Shown: in pieces, positions 38,041 to 46,004 of the stretch
Numbering within the stretch: the stretch's first letter is position 1
How the letters are laid out: every line of letters starts with the position of its first letter
Source: Chelativorans intermedius
GTDB lineage: Bacteria > Pseudomonadota > Alphaproteobacteria > Rhizobiales > Rhizobiaceae
DNA length: 64,000 nucleotides
Direction of reading: 5' to 3'
Assembly (NCBI RefSeq): GCF_025398255.1
Contig: NZ_JAODNW010000015.1
Span: 1 to 64,000 of the forward strand
Translations under genes and position numbers: made by a program
The notes under the pieces: model-generated
Told to the model about the DNA's origin: nothing
Databases searched by the model: none
The model's input: the letters and a program-made list of their open reading frames with translations, nothing else

Positions 38041-39153
38041 TTATCCTTCCTTTCGTTTCAATGGCTTAGCTGCCGTTTTGTCTAACCCTTTCTCGCGGTT
38101 AGACAGTTTTTGTTCGCGCTCCATTCCGTAGGCGGTCGCCATCGCCTCGGTTGCAAGGCGGCTTTGATCGGCCGCAGCGGTGTAGCGGGAAACCTCTTTG
38201 TCGGTCTTGTGACCGGTGATTGCCTTGATCTGTTGATTGGTGCATCCGGCCTCAGCGAGTCGCCTTGCCGCCGCCTTGCGTAGCCCATGGGCCGAGCAAT
38301 GCGGCAGGCCCGCCTCGTCGCAGCGGTCGCGGAACCAATTGCCGAAGCCGGCAGGGGTGAAGGGCTTGCCGAAAGCCGTGGTCAGGAACGTCATATTCTC
38401 AACGGGCGTGGCTTTAATAATCTCGCGCAGTTGAGGGTGCAGCGGAATACGGAGCTTGGCGCGTGTCTTTTGCTGGGAAACTTTGATCGTGTCTCCGTCG
38501 AGGTGCTGTCGCCCCATAACAACGACATCGGAGCGGCGCTGTCCGGTATAGAGCATGAGCGCCAAGGCGAGGCGCGGCTTAGTGCCGGGCGGGTGCCGGC
38601 GCTCGAATTGCGCGATCTCATCTTCCGTCCAGGTGTGGAAGCCGTCGCCCTTGGTCGAGTAGCCCCGGAGCCGAATGGTCGGATCGTCCTTCCTCATGCC
38701 GATGTCGACCGCGAGTGCCATGAGGGCTTTCAGGCGGTCCAGGAGATTGTTGGCCGCTGCTGGCCGGTCGGCCATGGCGCCGATAATCGCCTTGATATGC
38801 TTCCGCTCAAGGGCAGCAACGCGCTTATCGCCGTGCTTGGCGCGGAAGCGCTCCAGAATGCCGCGATATGTTGCTTTGGTGCTGTCTGCTAGCCCGTTGA
38901 ACTCGGGCGAGCCATAATAGGCGACGATCAGCGCGGAGATGGTGCCTGGTCTCGTCCGTGCAGCCCCAGGTGCCACGGCCGGAGCGGCCTTGCCGTCGAG
39001 ACAGGCCCGGTATTCCTGCATAAACTCGTCAGTCCAGGGCAGCGCCTTGAAGTAGTAATCCGCCTGCCCCTTGCGCCGGAAGCGCACGCGCATCTTGCCG
39101 TGTCGGTCGGAAAATTCGGAGACGTATTTGGGCAGGCGGCGGCGGTTCATCAT
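38041..39153 (-). CDS. int: Tyrosine recombinase (site-specific integrase)
   Basis: A 370-residue phage-type integrase. The catalytic set is complete: Arg in [12 protein letters not shown], HxxR in [17 protein letters not shown], His in [10 protein letters not shown] and the nucleophile Tyr in [10 protein letters not shown]. An N-terminal arm-binding domain and a SAM-like core (about residues 70-160) precede it. The gene lies eight bases from the tRNA-Ser end, the place expected for an enzyme that recombines at this site. GAGGTAGA precedes the start at 39153. Confidence 0.95.
   Translation of the reverse strand: MMNRRRLPKYVSEFSDRHGKMRVRFRRKGQADYYFKALPWTDEFMQEYRACLDGKAAPAVAPGAARTRPGTISALIVAYYGSPEFNGLADSTKATYRGILERFRAKHGDKRVAALERKHIKAIIGAMADRPAAANNLLDRLKALMALAVDIGMRKDDPTIRLRGYSTKGDGFHTWTEDEIAQFERRHPPGTKPRLALALMLYTGQRRSDVVVMGRQHLDGDTIKVSQQKTRAKLRIPLHPQLREIIKATPVENMTFLTTAFGKPFTPAGFGNWFRDRCDEAGLPHCSAHGLRKAAARRLAEAGCTNQQIKAITGHKTDKEVSRYTAAADQSRLATEAMATAYGMEREQKLSNREKGLDKTAAKPLKRKEG
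38079..38105. repeat. Left arm-type repeats GGTTAGACA (inverted pair)
   Basis: TGTCTAACC (38079-38087) and GGTTAGACA (38097-38105) lie in the last codons of the integrase gene. The same 9-mer occurs twice near the right end (48078-48086 and 48130-48138). Likely integrase arm-binding sites. Confidence 0.6.
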
Positions 39154-39344
39154 TCTACCTCAAGCACCTCGTCCCACTCGTTAGGGGAATTCTGACCCGT
39201 CCTTTCGCCGCCGAAAAGCAGCACCGCGCCTTCGCGAGTCAGCTTCACGCCGGCAATCCGGTTCTCGCGAATACCAGCCGCCAGCGCCGCCTTGATAAGG
39301 CGGGTGATATCAGCCTGAGTGCAGGGCGCGGATCGGCGCGGCAC
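39150..39344 (-). CDS. Small conserved-type protein upstream of the integrase
   Basis: A 64-residue protein (TQADITRLIKAALAAGI, then VKLTREGAVLLFGGE). Proteins of this form often precede integrase genes in rhizobial elements, but I know of no assigned function; an excisionase role is possible but not shown. Its stop overlaps the integrase start (ATGA). Confidence 0.7.
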   Translation of the reverse strand: MPRRSAPCTQADITRLIKAALAAGIRENRIAGVKLTREGAVLLFGGERTGQNSPNEWDEVLEVE

Positions 39345-39347
39345 GCG

Positions 39348-39899
39348 TCAAATGTCCTCGCTGAGCGCCTTAACGTTGGCGAGCATCTCGTTGACAATCT
39401 CGTCGTGGCCGCTGCGAGCGTATAAACTGCCGGCGAGACGCGTCACCATATAGCCCAGCGGGAGCGTCATCGCGGCGTCGGGCCAGTCGTCTGCCTTTCC
39501 ATCTTCAAAAAGCATGTGGGTTACCCTGTCATCTACCTCCTTCACGAACCTGACAGTAGACTCGTCGCGGTGTGGCGGGGATAGAATAAAATCATGTGCC
39601 CACGTGGCGTAGATGTGGGGCAGACCACCTTCTTCCACGTCGATCTGCTCAGCCCCCAGGCCATAGCGAAACAGGCGATCTGCAATAAGATTGTAGATTA
39701 AATGATAGCCGGTGAATGAAAGCGCCGAGCGCACCGGCCCCGCGGGCTCTCTCATAACAAGAGCTTGGCCGCGATTAAGTCGCGTCTTCAATGTATTAGA
39801 GTTGATATTCAAGAGGTGACTAGCGTCGGCTGTCCCGGCAATACTTACGTGCCAGTGGCGCTTGAGGTGCGCCAGCGCCTTTGCTCGAAAGTCATTCAT
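39348..39899 (-). CDS. Putative phage-type DNA-binding regulator
   Basis: A 183-residue protein with a likely helix-turn-helix at residues 20-50 (TADASHLLNINSNTLKTRLNRG) followed by a longer effector-like region. No family is recognised with confidence. It has its own promoter with a three-half-site operator immediately upstream and GGAG 8 bases before the ATG, which is what one expects of an autoregulated repressor. AT content is higher than in neighbouring genes. Confidence 0.6.
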   Translation of the reverse strand: MNDFRAKALAHLKRHWHVSIAGTADASHLLNINSNTLKTRLNRGQALVMREPAGPVRSALSFTGYHLIYNLIADRLFRYGLGAEQIDVEEGGLPHIYATWAHDFILSPPHRDESTVRFVKEVDDRVTHMLFEDGKADDWPDAAMTLPLGYMVTRLAGSLYARSGHDEIVNEMLANVKALSEDI

Positions 39900-39912
39900 G
39901 ATTGGGACTCCA

Positions 39913-39956
39913 GTTTCTTTGAAACCAAAGATAGTTTCAACGAATTGTGGAGTCAA
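39913..39956 (-). promoter_or_regulatory. Promoter and three-half-site operator of the element's regulator
   Basis: On the minus strand TTGACT (39956-39951), a 17-bp spacer and TATCTT (39933-39928) form a good sigma-70-type promoter. GTTTC half-sites at 39913-39917, 39921-39925 (inverted) and 39934-39938 cover the -10 and start region: GTTTCTTTGAAAC is a perfect inverted repeat, and TTGAAAC/GTTTCAA is a second one. From here to the portal stop (39957-40110) no gene is evident. Confidence 0.65.
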
Positions 39957-40110
39957 GGCCAAATGGGCCGAGAATTTTATCCCCGGCCCATGGGCGCCGC
40001 GCGGATCAGGAGGCACCGCCGCGCCCTGTCGGTGTTGTTCGAGGCTGACATTCGGGACACCGCCGACTGGTCCCAGCCGTTCGCGCTCTGCGCAACGCGG
40101 GTGGCCAACC

Positions 40111-41160
40111 CTATCCCCAGTCCACCAGCTTCAGTGCCGCGCCCGGATCGACGCCCGCTTCCTTGGCCTGCGCCAGCGCCTGCACGATTGTCGCCAGCGC
40201 CCTTGCCCTGCCGCCGGCGTCGAAGGCTTGCAAGGGTCTCATCGTGTCAATCTCGACGGTTGCGCCCAGCTTTTCGCTGGCTTCCTCGGCCAGAAGCACC
40301 GCAATCGGTTGCAGTGTCCACTGGGCGAGGTGGCGCTGGGCTTCCCTCACAAGCGGGCCCTGCGCGTTGCTCGCGAAAAGCGCGGGCAGGACGCCGAACG
40401 CCCCGCAGATCGCGTTTCGCGCCGCCTCCAGCGTCTCCCGCGTCATCGCCTTTTCGAGGTCGGGAGAAAGGCTTGAGGGCCGCCAGTCCTGCGCCGGAGC
40501 CGGGCCACCGGCTGCCGTGACGTTGACCGATTCGCGAAGCACCACGCGGCCACGCTGCCCCCGGAACGAGCGGGCAATGGTTTCGTTATCCACCTCCGGC
40601 TGCTCGGGCATCGGCACCACCTGGGAGCCGAGAGGCGCGTTCTCGAAGACTTCGGCAAGCGCGCTCTCGACGGCATTCAACATGCCCGCCGTGAGCCTTG
40701 CCCGCCGCAATGGCGCGGTGCCGGACCACGGCGCAGCCGGATCAGCACCAATACGAAGATGCAGCACCTCGCCGGCAAGCAGCGTCTCGGACGTGCCGCC
40801 TCCCGCCTCGGAGATGGACACGCGATAGGCGACGGGCTTCCCGCCCCTCGTGCGCAGATCCCAGTCGGAGCACGGCACAAGCCCGGCATCGGTGATCTTG
40901 AACACCGCCTCGCCCCTGAGCGCCACGGCGCGGCCAATGATCGCCAGCGAACGGCGGTCGAGAAGGCTTGTGCCCTCCACGTCCGCCATGGCAAGCCCGT
41001 TTTCCCATAGGCTCACGCAGGATTGCGCCGTGGCGGTGAGCTCGGCAATGCCGGTCCTGCCGGCAATATAGGATTCCCGCGCGGCCATCAGCTCGGCGGT
41101 GAAGCCCGACATGGCGCTGCGCTTTTCGATCTTGTCGCGTTTGAATAGCCAACCGAGCAT
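40111..41160 (-). CDS. HK97-type phage portal protein
   Basis: A 349-residue portal, the dodecameric ring at one capsid vertex through which DNA enters. Family sequence: DLRTRGGKPVAYRVSISE, GEVLHLRIGADPAAPWSGTAPL, LSPDLEKAMTRETLEAARNAICGAFGVLPALF. It is at the short end of the family (usually 380-450 aa). ATG 41160 overlaps the stop of the connector gene. Last gene of the head operon. Confidence 0.85.
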   Translation of the reverse strand: MLGWLFKRDKIEKRSAMSGFTAELMAARESYIAGRTGIAELTATAQSCVSLWENGLAMADVEGTSLLDRRSLAIIGRAVALRGEAVFKITDAGLVPCSDWDLRTRGGKPVAYRVSISEAGGGTSETLLAGEVLHLRIGADPAAPWSGTAPLRRARLTAGMLNAVESALAEVFENAPLGSQVVPMPEQPEVDNETIARSFRGQRGRVVLRESVNVTAAGGPAPAQDWRPSSLSPDLEKAMTRETLEAARNAICGAFGVLPALFASNAQGPLVREAQRHLAQWTLQPIAVLLAEEASEKLGATVEIDTMRPLQAFDAGGRARALATIVQALAQAKEAGVDPGAALKLVDWG

Positions 41161-41696
41161 CACGCCCTCCGGTAGCTGCGGAGCAGGTCGCCTGCGCCGC
41201 TGTTGGACATGGCTTGCGCCGCCGCTGAGGGCGACGAGCGCCGGCTGATGGAGACGGAGCCGGCCCGAACGCTTTCTGACATCACACCGGCCTTTGCGGC
41301 GGTGCGCGCGGCCATATATTCAGCCAGGCGCCGGAACGCCTCGTTCACCACCTCGGGGACCGTGCCGCCGCCTACGGTTCCAGTGAAGCGATAGGTGCCG
41401 CCCGGCAGGCAATACCCGCCCATAGGCGAGGGCGAGAGCGTCACGGCCTCCCAGGCGTCGGCCTTCCACACTTCCACCGTGGCGATGCTGGCGGGCGTGA
41501 GCGGCGGGTGCCATTCGCCGCAGCCCTCGACGATCCATTCGACGCTCCGCTCGGTGAAGCGCCAGGCAATCCAGGCTTCAATGCGCTGCCAGATGGCATC
41601 GGCATCAAGCGCCTGGGCGGCTGTCGAGAGGCCGGAAGGCGTGGGAGGATAAGAGGCAGGCGCGCCCTCAACCTGTCTGATGGTGGTTGCGGTCAT
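41160..41696 (-). CDS. Probable head-tail connector protein
   Basis: A 178-residue protein. The pattern ALDADAIWQRIEAWIAWRFTERSVEWIVEGCGEW plus a beta-rich middle, PEVVNEAFRRLAEYMAAR and a disordered tail resembles gp6-like connectors of HK97 phages, supported by the place between protease and portal. Its start shares one base with the protease stop (TAATG). Confidence 0.65.
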   Translation of the reverse strand: MTATTIRQVEGAPASYPPTPSGLSTAAQALDADAIWQRIEAWIAWRFTERSVEWIVEGCGEWHPPLTPASIATVEVWKADAWEAVTLSPSPMGGYCLPGGTYRFTGTVGGGTVPEVVNEAFRRLAEYMAARTAAKAGVMSESVRAGSVSISRRSSPSAAAQAMSNSGAGDLLRSYRRA

Positions 41697-42340
41697 TACA
41701 GCCTCCAGCGCCTGAGAGCCTGCGACTTCGGCACCACCAGCCCGGAGGGCGTGGGCGTCCAGTCGCGGGCCTCGACCTCGGCCTCGGAGTAGGCCGCTGC
41801 CGTGACCAGCGAGAGTTCCCAAAGCAGCGCCGCGAGGATCGTGCGGATGATCGCCCCGTGTTGCGGCTGGCCATCTTCATCAGGCGAGCCGTCGTCCGGT
41901 TCTTCCGTGATTTCCTCGGCCTTCGGCACGGCCCGCTCGGGCGGGATCGTGAAGCCGGGTGAAAGCCCCACGATCAGGCCGGCGGCGAGGCCGGCGAGGG
42001 CATCGCGCGCCCAGGACGTTTCCTGCACTTCGGGCGTGATGATGGCGACGAAGGTCAGCGCCTCGTCACCGTCTTGCAGTTCGAGTGTGCCGGTCTTGCG
42101 GCTGGCCAGCGGAGCACCCCAGTTGTGCCCCACCAGCAGCCGGATATCGACCTCCGGCTTCTCGACGTTATAGGCGAAAGCCCGAGGAGCGAATTGCTCC
42201 TTCCTCGGGCGGCCACGGCGACCGCCCGAAGAAAGCACGGTTTTCCTGTTGTAGGGAAACCGGCCCCGCAGCCGGCGATTGCCGGAGCGGGCAGCCCGTT
42301 CCTCCAGGACAAATTCACCGGGTGCGAAGCCGGTCAGCAT
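41696..42340 (-). CDS. HK97 family prohead protease
   Basis: A 214-residue serine protease that cleaves the capsid scaffold domain during head maturation. Catalytic His lies in IRLLVGHNWGAPLASRKTG and Ser in LWELSLVTAAAYSEAEVEAR. The Glu/Asp-rich insertion (EEITEEPDDGSPDEDGQ) is unusual. Coupled to the capsid gene by a shared base (TAATG). Confidence 0.9.
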   Translation of the reverse strand: MLTGFAPGEFVLEERAARSGNRRLRGRFPYNRKTVLSSGGRRGRPRKEQFAPRAFAYNVEKPEVDIRLLVGHNWGAPLASRKTGTLELQDGDEALTFVAIITPEVQETSWARDALAGLAAGLIVGLSPGFTIPPERAVPKAEEITEEPDDGSPDEDGQPQHGAIIRTILAALLWELSLVTAAAYSEAEVEARDWTPTPSGLVVPKSQALRRWRL

Positions 42341-43605
42341 TACTGGATTCCCGTCAGAACGCGGAGCTGGGCAGGCCGGGCAACCGTCACGTCCATGGTG
42401 GCCAGCGCGGTCAGCGTGAGCGCGCCTGACGCGGCCTTGGAGTAGGGGTCTCGGATCAGATCGACCGCGCCCCACGTGCCCACGAAGATCGGCGCAACGC
42501 CGCCCGTGGCGGTGGTCAGAAGCGCCGAGCTCTCCGCCGGAGGACCGCCAGCCGGCGCGTCGAGGGCATTGCTGGACATTGCAACGTTGCCGGCGGGAAT
42601 GTGCTTCACCAGGCGGTCCCACTCGGTAATGCCGCTGCCGGCGTCGAATACCGTGTCGTCGAGGGCGTCCCAGACCTCCGGGCGGATGAGAAGCCGCACC
42701 GCCGAAGGCGAGGAAGCCGCGTTCGCGACCATGAAGGCCGTCACCTCAGCCCGGAAGGCCGCCCAGGACGCCGCCGCGCCCACGGCGGTCGAGGCGATGC
42801 CGTAGGTTGCGGCGCCGGCAATGACGCCCAGCGGCTCGCCGGAGGCGCCGGAGCCCAGGAACACCGCCCGGTCCATCGCCGCGCCGATTGCTGCGTTCAT
42901 GTCGCGGCGCACGGCCTGTTCCAGCGCCGCACCGGACTGTTTCAGCGCCTTCCTGGTGAGCACCATCTGAACGCCCAGGGTATGATCGGGCTTGAGGGGC
43001 CGGTCGGCGGTCTGGAACGCCTGCGGCGCCGCAACGTCGCCGGTTTCGGTGGCCTGCCAGCCCACCGTCGCGCCCTGCGTCGTGACGGGCCACTCCACCG
43101 AGCCGCTGTCGATGCTCACCATCTGCGCACCCATGCGGCCCGCCACCGATTGCGGGAAAAGCCGGTCGATGATGGGTCGGGTCTGCACCGGGTCCGGCGT
43201 GGCCGTGGAGACCGTCTCACCGGCGCGCACCTCAAGGGCCTGCCACGGCACCGGCACGCCGCGATAGCCGCCCTGCGAGCGGAGCTCCTGGACTACTTCC
43301 GCAGTCGGGCCGTCGAGCGGGCGGCCTTCATCGAGGGCAAGGGCCACCTGGCGCAGCTCGAAGCGGTCGATCAGCTCGGAGTACTCCCGCTCCGAGCGGG
43401 TCTCCAGATCCTCGCCGGCCTCGCGGCGTTCGGCATCCTCGGCGATGAGCGCGGCGCGATAGCGGGTCTCATTCGAGCGATATTCCCGGTCGAGCGTTTC
43501 CATCGAACGGGTTTCGTCTTCGGTCAGCTCGGACTTGCCGACCAGTTCGGCCAACGCCTGCCGGATTTCCGACTGCCGGCGCTGAATCTTCACACTTTCA
43601 AGCAT
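42340..43605 (-). CDS. Major capsid protein, HK97 fold
   Basis: A 421-residue capsid protein. The first ~110 residues are a charged, helical delta/scaffold domain (RQSEIRQALAELVGKSELTEDETRSME...) removed by the protease, followed by the HK97 core (SGSVEWPVTTQGATVGWQAT, KPDHTLGVQMVLTRKALKQ, RAVFLGSGASGEPLGVIAG, IFVGTWGAVDLIRDPYSKA). The start overlaps the HNH gene by 8 bases. Confidence 0.92.
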   Translation of the reverse strand: MLESVKIQRRQSEIRQALAELVGKSELTEDETRSMETLDREYRSNETRYRAALIAEDAERREAGEDLETRSEREYSELIDRFELRQVALALDEGRPLDGPTAEVVQELRSQGGYRGVPVPWQALEVRAGETVSTATPDPVQTRPIIDRLFPQSVAGRMGAQMVSIDSGSVEWPVTTQGATVGWQATETGDVAAPQAFQTADRPLKPDHTLGVQMVLTRKALKQSGAALEQAVRRDMNAAIGAAMDRAVFLGSGASGEPLGVIAGAATYGIASTAVGAAASWAAFRAEVTAFMVANAASSPSAVRLLIRPEVWDALDDTVFDAGSGITEWDRLVKHIPAGNVAMSSNALDAPAGGPPAESSALLTTATGGVAPIFVGTWGAVDLIRDPYSKAASGALTLTALATMDVTVARPAQLRVLTGIQ

Positions 43606-43939
43606 TTACAGACTTCCTTTCGTCTTGGGAGAGTTCGGCCACCAGGCGCTTCCACGCCCGGCGCGAGGGGGGAACCGGCGTCGTCATGCCGGTTTCGAGC
43701 CGCGTCTTGCGGCTGTGACAGGGCACACACAAAGTTTGCAGATTGCCCATTTCGTAGGCGAGTTCGGGAGCCTCGCGGATGGGCTTTTTGTGATCCACCT
43801 CCAGCCGCACACCGGACGCGCCGCACGCAACGCATCGCCAGCCGTCGCGCTTCTTCACCAGAAAGCGCACACGCTTCCAGCGCGGCGAGCGGTAGATGGC
43901 GGCCCCATGGCGGTCATACTTGGGTCGAGCTATGCCCAT
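43598..43939 (-). CDS. HNH endonuclease
   Basis: A 113-residue nuclease with CVACG, LEVDHKKPI and GNLQTLCVPCHSRKT, the full HNH zinc-finger motif. HNH proteins next to terminase are required for DNA packaging in HK97-like phages. Overlaps the terminase 3' end by 10 bases. Confidence 0.92.
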   Translation of the reverse strand: MGIARPKYDRHGAAIYRSPRWKRVRFLVKKRDGWRCVACGASGVRLEVDHKKPIREAPELAYEMGNLQTLCVPCHSRKTRLETGMTTPVPPSRRAWKRLVAELSQDERKSVNA

Positions 43940-45441
43940 ATGAGCCTCCCGCCCTTCTTCTCGGGCCGGGCCAGGCGGCGGGCACCTTCCGCGATGGCAA
44001 GGACGGCGGCGCAGGCTGCATCAATCCGCCCCAGCGACCGGGCCTTGGCCAGCTTCAGGTTATTGGCGGGGTCGCGCAGGCACACCGTCTCCGCGAAGGC
44101 GGAGCGCAGCAGCAGGCTCGGAGAAGCCTTGACGCGCCCGTCATAACAGGCCCGCCGGAAGCGGTCGCAGTCCTCGCCGCCGTCGCGGAAGCCCATGCCG
44201 CGCCAGACAAGAGGCGCACGAATGCCTGCCGCGTCGATGGCCTCGCCAAGCTCGGCCTGCTTGAAGCGGTCCATCACCAACGCGGCGACCTGCTCGCCCT
44301 CAACATGGCGCATAACCTGGGAAAGCCAGGGCGCAACCGGAACAGTCGCATTGCCGAGCGTCGAAAGCTCGCCGCGCTTGTGCATCTGCACGTAGCGGTC
44401 GCCCACGCCGTCGCGCTGCCCGCGTTCGGCAAGGCCGGGCTTTGAGGGGAACCAGCCCAGCGCCTCCAGCCGGCCCGTCTCGGGCCAATAGAAGGCGGCA
44501 GCGCTCATCGAGGCGGAGCCGCCAAGGTCGATCCCGACCACCAGCGGCCCCTCGCGCGGCGGCAGCTCGTCCGTCTCGCAGGCCAGCCACTCGTCAACAG
44601 TTAGCAAAACGTCGCGGTTTTCGTCGGCAACTCGCTGGTTCAGGTTATAAAGCCGCCACGCGGTGAGCGCGGAACCGCCCCTGTCTATCGCCCTGCGGGC
44701 CTGCGCCTGGAGCCATTCGAGACTGGCGCCGACGCCGTACTCGGCGCCGGGATTGGCCTTCCTGATCTGCTCCAGATCATCGGGAGCGCAGCCCTCATCG
44801 GCCTTGTGCTCCTGCCGGTAGACGCCCGGCTGATCCTCGTCGAGCCACTTTGAGAACGGATGCGCGTCGTCGGAAGCCGAGGTCGAGATAAGCAGCATCC
44901 GGCCATTGCGCTTGCCCAAACCGGACAGCAGCGCCTCCTCCAGCGCATTGCCCTTGTCGAGCGGCCAATGGCCTCTTTCATCGCAGATGACCAGCGTCGG
45001 GCTTGTGCCGAGCGTGTTTTTTCCGTCTGCCGCAATCACGCGGATGAGATGCGGTCCGGTCTCGTCCTCGTACTCGATTTCCAGCCGGGGGGCGCGACGG
45101 AAGATCAAGCGCTTCTGCATGTCCTCGGGAAGGGACCGGGCAAGGCCGGCCACGTAGTCCCACACGATACGGCCCTGATCCCGCGTCCGAGCGCCAATGA
45201 GGCACTCTCTGCGCGGCTGCGGGTCCACCTCCCCGACAAGGTGAGCAAGCGCCACGCCGGCAGTCAGCGCCGACTTGCCGCCGCCACGGGCCACGCTGAG
45301 AACGCCAATGGAAATGCCCTTCGCAAGAGCGCCCTTGAGGAATTGCCTCTGATACGGCGCAAGCCTCAACGGTTTGCCCGCCAGCGCGCCGGTCGGAACC
45401 TCCAGGCTTTGAATGAAGCGGATCGCCTTCGCAGCCGTCAT
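43930..45441 (-). CDS. Terminase large subunit
   Basis: A 503-residue DNA-packaging motor. ATPase: Walker A SVARGGGKSALTAGV (about residue 50), Walker B LVICDERGHWP, coupling segment LLISTSAS. Nuclease domain starts at LVVGIDLGGSASMSAAAFYW with its first metal-binding Asp. GGAGGGG lies just upstream of ATG 45441, which overlaps the stop of the preceding 46-codon ORF. Confidence 0.92.
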   Translation of the reverse strand: MTAAKAIRFIQSLEVPTGALAGKPLRLAPYQRQFLKGALAKGISIGVLSVARGGGKSALTAGVALAHLVGEVDPQPRRECLIGARTRDQGRIVWDYVAGLARSLPEDMQKRLIFRRAPRLEIEYEDETGPHLIRVIAADGKNTLGTSPTLVICDERGHWPLDKGNALEEALLSGLGKRNGRMLLISTSASDDAHPFSKWLDEDQPGVYRQEHKADEGCAPDDLEQIRKANPGAEYGVGASLEWLQAQARRAIDRGGSALTAWRLYNLNQRVADENRDVLLTVDEWLACETDELPPREGPLVVGIDLGGSASMSAAAFYWPETGRLEALGWFPSKPGLAERGQRDGVGDRYVQMHKRGELSTLGNATVPVAPWLSQVMRHVEGEQVAALVMDRFKQAELGEAIDAAGIRAPLVWRGMGFRDGGEDCDRFRRACYDGRVKASPSLLLRSAFAETVCLRDPANNLKLAKARSLGRIDAACAAVLAIAEGARRLARPEKKGGRLIWA

Positions 45442-45578
45442 CTCAGCCCCTCCCGGCCCCGAGAGCGCGAAAGAAGAGGCCCGCTCCGCTCGCACGCGGC
45501 CCCTCTCCCAAAGTCGAGCATTGGGACCAGATTATGCCCCCATTCGGCCAGAAACGGCTCAAGGATTGGAAACATCAT
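45438..45578 (-). CDS. Small ORF coupled on both sides, unknown function
   Basis: A 46-residue ORF (start MMFPILEPFLAEWGHNLVPM, end RGREGLR). Its ATG overlaps the head-adaptor stop (ATGA) and its TGA overlaps the terminase ATG (ATGA), filling the gap exactly. The only visible ribosome site, GGGAGG, is about 13 bases away. No similarity recognised; the position is where a small terminase would sit, but it is far too short for the usual TerS. Confidence 0.45.
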   Translation of the reverse strand: MMFPILEPFLAEWGHNLVPMLDFGRGAACERSGPLLSRSRGREGLR

Positions 45579-45928
45579 CGCCTTGCCTGAACCTCCCAAA
45601 GCGCCCCAGCGGGGTCTCGCTTCACGCTGACGATTGAGTGGCTCACGCCGGCGAGGCTAATCGTATCGGCGGTGGTCGGCTCGATGGCGAGCGACGAGGC
45701 GATGATGAACACGCGCACGTCATCCTGCTGGATGAGCGTCCCGTCGCGCTCGTCCAGGGAGTAGTCGTCGCGCCATCCTCGGCAGTCATACGGAACATCG
45801 ACAATGATCGGATCCCAGGGGTCGCCGCCCGTCTCCTGCCGAACGAGGGTCAGCGCGTAGGGCACGCGCTCCGCTTCGAGCGCTGCCACGATCTCCGCTG
45901 CAATCTCGCCTTGAAGAATCGAGGCCAA
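45575..45928 (-). CDS. Probable phage head closure/adaptor protein
   Basis: A 117-residue beta-rich protein (WRDDYSLDERDGTLIQQDDVRVFIIASSLAIEPTTADTISLAGV, ending SVKRDPAGALWEVQARR). The late beta pattern resembles head-closure or head-tail adaptor proteins, and the operon position supports this. It uses a TTG start at 45928 with AGGAGA upstream. First gene of the head operon. Confidence 0.55.
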   Translation of the reverse strand: MASILQGEIAAEIVAALEAERVPYALTLVRQETGGDPWDPIIVDVPYDCRGWRDDYSLDERDGTLIQQDDVRVFIIASSLAIEPTTADTISLAGVSHSIVSVKRDPAGALWEVQARR

Positions 45929-45936
45929 GGCGCTTC

Positions 45937-45988
45937 TCCTAGGATTTGAGTCCTAGGACTATATACTGCGTAACGGTATAACGTTCAA
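45937..45988 (-). promoter_or_regulatory. Promoter and twin palindromes in front of the head operon
   Basis: Minus strand TTGAAC (45988-45983), 17-bp spacer, TATATA (45965-45960): one of the best sigma-70-type promoters in the window. Two copies of the perfect palindrome TCCTAGGA (45951-45958 and 45937-45944), 14 bp apart, follow at the expected transcription start and cover the ribosome site, a strong candidate operator. Confidence 0.7.
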
Positions 45989-46004
45989 GTGGTGGGGTTG
46001 ATGT

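Noticed and set aside
39957..40110. Small gene between the regulator promoter and portal
   Set aside because: Only a 24-codon frame without ribosome site is present.
45937..45958. RNA hairpin from the two TCCTAGGA palindromes hiding the ribosome site
   Set aside because: The predicted transcription start falls inside the first palindrome, so the full stem would not be transcribed; a DNA operator is more likely.
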